13,628 nucleotides of DNA from the NCBI GenBank assembly GCA_003165095.1, contig PLSH01000227.1, positions 8,018 to 21,645 on the forward strand. The letters are read 5' to 3'. Shown piece after piece: positions 12,980-13,628 of the stretch (position 1 is the stretch's first letter; the number at the start of each line of letters is the position of its first letter). The position numbers were made by a program, and so were the translations under genes. The notes beneath the pieces were generated by a model. That model worked only from the letters and a program-made list of their open reading frames with translations. It ran no database searches and was not told the origin of the DNA. Origin of the DNA: Acidobacteriaceae bacterium. GTDB lineage: Bacteria > Acidobacteriota > Terriglobia > Terriglobales > Acidobacteriaceae.

Positions 12980-13628
12980 TCATCTCCATCGGAAAATTCG
13001 CAGCGAAATCGCAAACGGCACGACGAACCATGCCAGCATAATCGCCACTGGAGCCATCTCCTGCCCCAGGTTCAAACCCTGCAGCATGTTCCCGCGCATC
13101 GCATCGATGGCCGCCGTCAGCGGCAGCGCCCGCACCAATGGCTGAACCACCGCCGGGAATCGCGAAGCCGAAAAGAATACCCCCGACAACACCCACATGG
13201 GCAGCATCACCAGGTTCATCAGCCCTGAAACCCCTTCCATGGTCTTGGCCCGCGAGGCCACCAGCAGCCCCAGTCCTGAAAACGCCAGCGAAGTCAGCAG
13301 GCACAGAATCCCAAGCTCAACCAGCGGCCCGCGAAACGGCACACCGAACGCAATGCGCGCAAAGCCCAGGAATATCACCACCTCAATTACCAGCAGCGCC
13401 ATGCGGGAGAGCAGGAACGCCGAAAGGTATTGCCACTTCGGCATCGGCGAAGCAACCAGCCTTTTGAGCAGTTTTTTCTGCCGCGCATCCACAATCGAAA
13501 AACCCAGCCCCCACATCGCCGAACCCATCAGGTTCATCCCCAGCAGTCCCGGAACCACGAAATCGATGTAGCGCGACCCGGTCTCGTGCACCAGGTCATT
13601 CTCAGCGTGAACCGCCTCGTGCCGCCCC
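12980..13628 (-). CDS. ABC-2 type transporter permease (5' end beyond window edge)
   Basis: The C-terminal 215 residues of a membrane subunit of an ABC-2 type exporter, which would pair with an ATP-binding subunit not seen here. The in-frame reading continues upstream of the GTG at 13591 to the window edge (…AVHAENDLVHETGSRYIDF), and that part looks like the family's periplasmic loop, so the gene is truncated by the window and not by mutation. Five hydrophobic spans are visible, around FVVPGLLGMNLMG, LLVIEVVIFLGFA, LGILCLLTSLAFSGLGLLV, LVMLPMWVLSGVFF and MAPVAIMLAWFVVPFAI. ARQKKLLKRLVASPM and LPLTAAIDAMRGNMLQG are hallmark ABC-2 segments. The substrate (drug, polysaccharide or other) cannot be told. 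No T-tailed terminator is evident after the stop. Confidence 0.88.
   Translation of the reverse strand, partial: GRHEAVHAENDLVHETGSRYIDFVVPGLLGMNLMGSAMWGLGFSIVDARQKKLLKRLVASPMPKWQYLSAFLLSRMALLVIEVVIFLGFARIAFGVPFRGPLVELGILCLLTSLAFSGLGLLVASRAKTMEGVSGLMNLVMLPMWVLSGVFFSASRFPAVVQPLVRALPLTAAIDAMRGNMLQGLNLGQEMAPVAIMLAWFVVPFAISLRIFRWR

Noticed and set aside
1..13628. tRNA, rRNA, CRISPR, insertion sequence, prophage or toxin-antitoxin signals
   Set aside because: None seen on either strand; the window is chromosomal metabolic genes.

Overview
The window is GC-rich bacterial chromosome, densely packed and mostly read on the minus strand. The best guess for the host is an Acidobacteriota member (class Terriglobia). 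The reasons are several secreted or Tat-exported carbohydrate enzymes, a DUF2934 protein, and the general look of the proteins; no rRNA or other marker gene confirms it. There is no phage, IS, CRISPR, tRNA or rRNA signal.

Region 1 (1-5756, minus) is a likely operon. In transcription order it holds an exported acid-sphingomyelinase-like metallophosphoesterase, a Tat-exported 739-residue glycosidase-like protein with a GATase-like domain, an exported ENPP-type nucleotide pyrophosphatase/phosphodiesterase, and a BadF/GlcNAc-kinase-type sugar kinase cut by the window edge. A 150-base intergenic region with a 7-bp inverted repeat separates it from a divergent exported GH27 glycosidase (5907-7295, plus). 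That glycosidase has Asp-Glu where classical alpha-galactosidases have Asp-Asp. The cluster reads as an outside-to-inside route: phosphodiester and glycosidic bonds are cut outside the cytoplasm, and a released sugar is phosphorylated inside. The substrate is not known.

Region 2 (7389-8315, plus) is a stand-alone proline dehydrogenase. Its neighbour on the minus strand is an 81-residue zinc-ribbon protein behind an AT-richer leader with two small hairpins.

Region 3 (8841-10899, minus) is a hemE-hemH pair overlapping by 8 bases (uroporphyrinogen decarboxylase, then a ferrochelatase-family enzyme). Upstream is a Tat-exported alpha/beta hydrolase (11078-12136) with an inverted repeat abutting a -10-like box. 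Next comes a 486-base gap with no credible gene but several inverted repeats.

Region 4 (12623-13628, minus) holds a DUF2934 protein with a lysine/alanine-rich tail and the C-terminal part of an ABC-2 type transporter permease that runs off the right edge.

A recurring feature is that four genes without a visible Shine-Dalgarno (glycosidase-like protein, GH27, hemE, alpha/beta hydrolase) each have a TANNNT-type box about 7-9 bases before a start codon. This suggests leaderless transcripts. The other complete genes have Shine-Dalgarno-like sites, most of them good. No wholly new system is evident. The most interesting leads are the phosphodiesterase/glycosidase/kinase cluster, the Asp-Glu pair in GH27, and the structured non-coding stretches.
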